Assembly: GCA_014377905.1 (NCBI GenBank)
Contig: JACMOQ010000547.1
Span: forward strand, 1-5,717
DNA length: 5,717 nucleotides
Direction: 5' to 3'
Source: Acetobacteraceae bacterium
GTDB taxonomy: Bacteria > Pseudomonadota > Alphaproteobacteria > Acetobacterales > Acetobacteraceae
Below the pieces are notes generated by a model. The model did no database searches. It was not told the DNA's origin and was given only the letters and a program-made list of their open reading frames with translations. A program made the translations under genes and the position numbers. Of the stretch, positions 4,206-5,717 are shown one piece after another. Every line of letters starts with the position of its first letter. Positions within the stretch are counted from its first letter, which is position 1.

Positions 4206-5687
4206 ATGACGCTTTCGAACACAGCACTGCCAGTCAACCGTCGCAGCTTGCTCGCGGGCGTCGCGAGCCTCGCGATTGCCGGCGGCGCCCAGGCGCAAGG
4301 CAGCAAGACCGGCATCGATGCGGCAACCTGGACGCCGGAGTATATCGCCTCAATTGCCGGCACCGCTGAATTCGATACCGCCGCGGAATGCGCACGCGTG
4401 GTCCCGCTGGATTACAGCGGCCGCCTGACGTATTGGTATTTTGGTCCCAACCAGGCCTCACCGCAGATCGAGCACGAGATCGAGGCGCAGTTCTGGGCGG
4501 CTTTTGCCAAGACCTACCCCAATATCAAGGTCAGCAAGCTTAGCCTCGACTACAATTCCATGTTGGACAAACTGCGCGCCGCATCGCTGGGCAAGGCCGC
4601 GCCGATGGTTGCGCGCCTGCCGATCCTGTGGGGATCTGAATTCGCCGCCAAAAACATGCTGATGCCGTTCAGCCCGGCCGATGTGGGCTATGGCGATGAT
4701 GAATTCTGGCCCGGCGCGCTGAAATCGGTCACCTGGAAGGGCAAGAAATACGGGGTGCCCACCAATAACGAAACCATGGCGTTGATCTGGAACGCTGTTT
4801 TGTTCAAGCAAGCCGGGCTTGACCCGGAAAAGCCGCCGGCAACCTGGGACGATCTTGTCGCTTATTCCAAACAGATCAAGGACCGCACTGGCAAGAATGG
4901 CTACGGCATGGTGGCCCGGGTGAATGCCGGCAACACCCCGTTTCGCTTCATGCCGCAATTGTGGGCCTATGGTGGCGGTGCGCTGGATGAGGCGGATGCC
5001 AACCCGACCTATAAATCCATTCAGGTCAATTCGCCTGGCGCCAAAGCGGCCTTGCAGGCATCGGTCGATATGTATGTCCGCGACAAGTCGGTGCCGGTGT
5101 CGGCCTTGACCAACACCCAGACCGAAAACCAGGACCCGTTCATTTCCGGCCAACTCGCGATGATGATCAGCCATCCCAGCGAATACGCCGCCATGCTCGA
5201 TCGCGCCAAGAAAGCGACCGGCGATGATCGCAAAATCGCCGAGGCCGTGGTCGCCAACATGCGTTACGGCTTGATCCCCAAGGGTGCTGCCCGCCGGGCG
5301 GTCGTGTTTGGCGGATCGAACGCGCATATCTTCAACCCCGATATTGTCGAGGGCGGGCTTGACGTGAAAGCCGCGCGCGCCTTTGTCACTTTCATGACTG
5401 GGCCGGAATGGTCGACCAAGATGGCCTGGGTCAATTCCAATCCGGGTAATATTCGCGGGTTTCGCTCCAAATGGATGAAGGAACGGCTTGATACGATCAA
5501 GTTCCTCAACATCACCACCTCGATGTTGCCCAATGGCATTCCGTTCCCGGTGTTGCCGCAATCGGCCGAGATCATGAACATAATCATCCCGAATATGTTG
5601 CAAAATGCGCTGACCAAGAAGATGACCGTTGATGCGGCGGCCGAGGATGCGGCAAAAAAAATCAAGGATCTTTTGGCTGATCTTTAG
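4206..5687 (+). CDS. Extracellular solute-binding protein, family 1 (sugar ABC importer), with Tat-type signal peptide
   Basis: A 493-residue periplasmic binding protein that should deliver a sugar or oligosaccharide to an ABC permease. The N-terminus has N-R-R-S-L-L at 11-16, a hydrophobic stretch to about 26, and a cleavage site after A-Q-A (28-30): a twin-arginine signal, so the protein probably folds before export. The mature part has about 45 residues (32-77) before the first core strand (GRLTYWYFG), making it longer than the usual 400-440-residue members. Family features include FWAAFAKTYPNIKV, YNSMLDKLRAASLG, WKGKKYGVPTNNETMALIWN, LFKQAGLDPEKPPATWDDL, ISGQLAMMISHPSEYAAML and the late block AARAFVTFMTGPEWSTKM. 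Aromatic residues are frequent, as expected of a carbohydrate site. It is transcribed away from the sugar-acid operon, and permease genes should follow beyond 5717. The final 30 bases of the window contain no start codon that can be assigned. The ligand is not known; a uronate, aldonate or uronate-containing oligosaccharide fits the neighbours. Confidence 0.9.
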   Translation: MTLSNTALPVNRRSLLAGVASLAIAGGAQAQGSKTGIDAATWTPEYIASIAGTAEFDTAAECARVVPLDYSGRLTYWYFGPNQASPQIEHEIEAQFWAAFAKTYPNIKVSKLSLDYNSMLDKLRAASLGKAAPMVARLPILWGSEFAAKNMLMPFSPADVGYGDDEFWPGALKSVTWKGKKYGVPTNNETMALIWNAVLFKQAGLDPEKPPATWDDLVAYSKQIKDRTGKNGYGMVARVNAGNTPFRFMPQLWAYGGGALDEADANPTYKSIQVNSPGAKAALQASVDMYVRDKSVPVSALTNTQTENQDPFISGQLAMMISHPSEYAAMLDRAKKATGDDRKIAEAVVANMRYGLIPKGAARRAVVFGGSNAHIFNPDIVEGGLDVKAARAFVTFMTGPEWSTKMAWVNSNPGNIRGFRSKWMKERLDTIKFLNITTSMLPNGIPFPVLPQSAEIMNIIIPNMLQNALTKKMTVDAAAEDAAKKIKDLLADL

Positions 5688-5717
5688 GGGATCAAGAAGT
5701 CAAACGGCGTTGTTGGC

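Noticed and set aside
4458..5603. Long minus-strand open frame (381 codons) opposite the solute-binding protein gene
   Set aside because: It lies wholly antisense to a clearly recognisable family 1 binding protein, its translation is H-, R- and G-rich with no recognisable domain, and such frames are common opposite genes with strong third-position GC bias.
5688..5717. Start of a downstream ABC permease gene
   Set aside because: An ABC permease is expected next, but 30 bases give no clear start codon with a ribosome binding site.

Overview
The window reads as a piece of an alphaproteobacterial chromosome. The grounds are a fairly high GC content, an integrase family common in that class, and a 16-base tRNA-like remnant that matches my memory of the 3' end of alphaproteobacterial tRNA-Gln. 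The genus cannot be fixed from the sequence; a sphingomonad or rhodospirillalean host is a guess. The window has two parts of different origin, which meet near position 852.

Left part (1 to about 852), mobile DNA. The window opens in the last codons of an IS3-family transposase, followed by the right end of that insertion sequence (to about 99). The IS sits inside a phage/island-type tyrosine recombinase gene on the minus strand. Only the N-terminal 210 or so residues of the recombinase remain, and its catalytic domain is missing here. The terminal TGA of the IS inverted repeat serves as the stop codon of the broken gene. Upstream of the integrase start lie three copies of a 9-bp repeat, a possible promoter whose -35 box lies in an imperfect palindrome, and 16 bases with the exact layout of a tRNA 3' end (T-stem strand, acceptor strand, discriminator, CCA). 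That last element is best read as an attachment site marking the edge of an integrated island that extends to the left.

Right part (853 to 5717), sugar-acid utilisation. Three minus-strand genes form a compact operon, in order of transcription: a galactonate-dehydratase-like enolase-superfamily enzyme (4090 to 2924), an NAD-dependent uronate-dehydrogenase-like short-chain dehydrogenase (2916 to 2101), and a second, divergent mandelate racemase/muconate lactonizing family enzyme (2072 to 876). Across a 115-bp intergenic region a family 1 extracellular solute-binding protein with a twin-arginine signal peptide is transcribed the other way (4206 to 5687). It is probably the first gene of an ABC importer whose permeases would lie beyond the window.

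Inferred logic: the binding protein captures a sugar, uronate or short oligosaccharide in the periplasm; the dehydrogenase oxidises the C1 aldehyde of a uronate or related sugar to a lactone or acid; and the two enolase-superfamily enzymes dehydrate or cycloisomerise the resulting sugar acids toward keto-deoxy acids. The actual substrate cannot be told from sequence alone. The intergenic region carries inverted repeats placed symmetrically before both genes, which could serve shared regulation.
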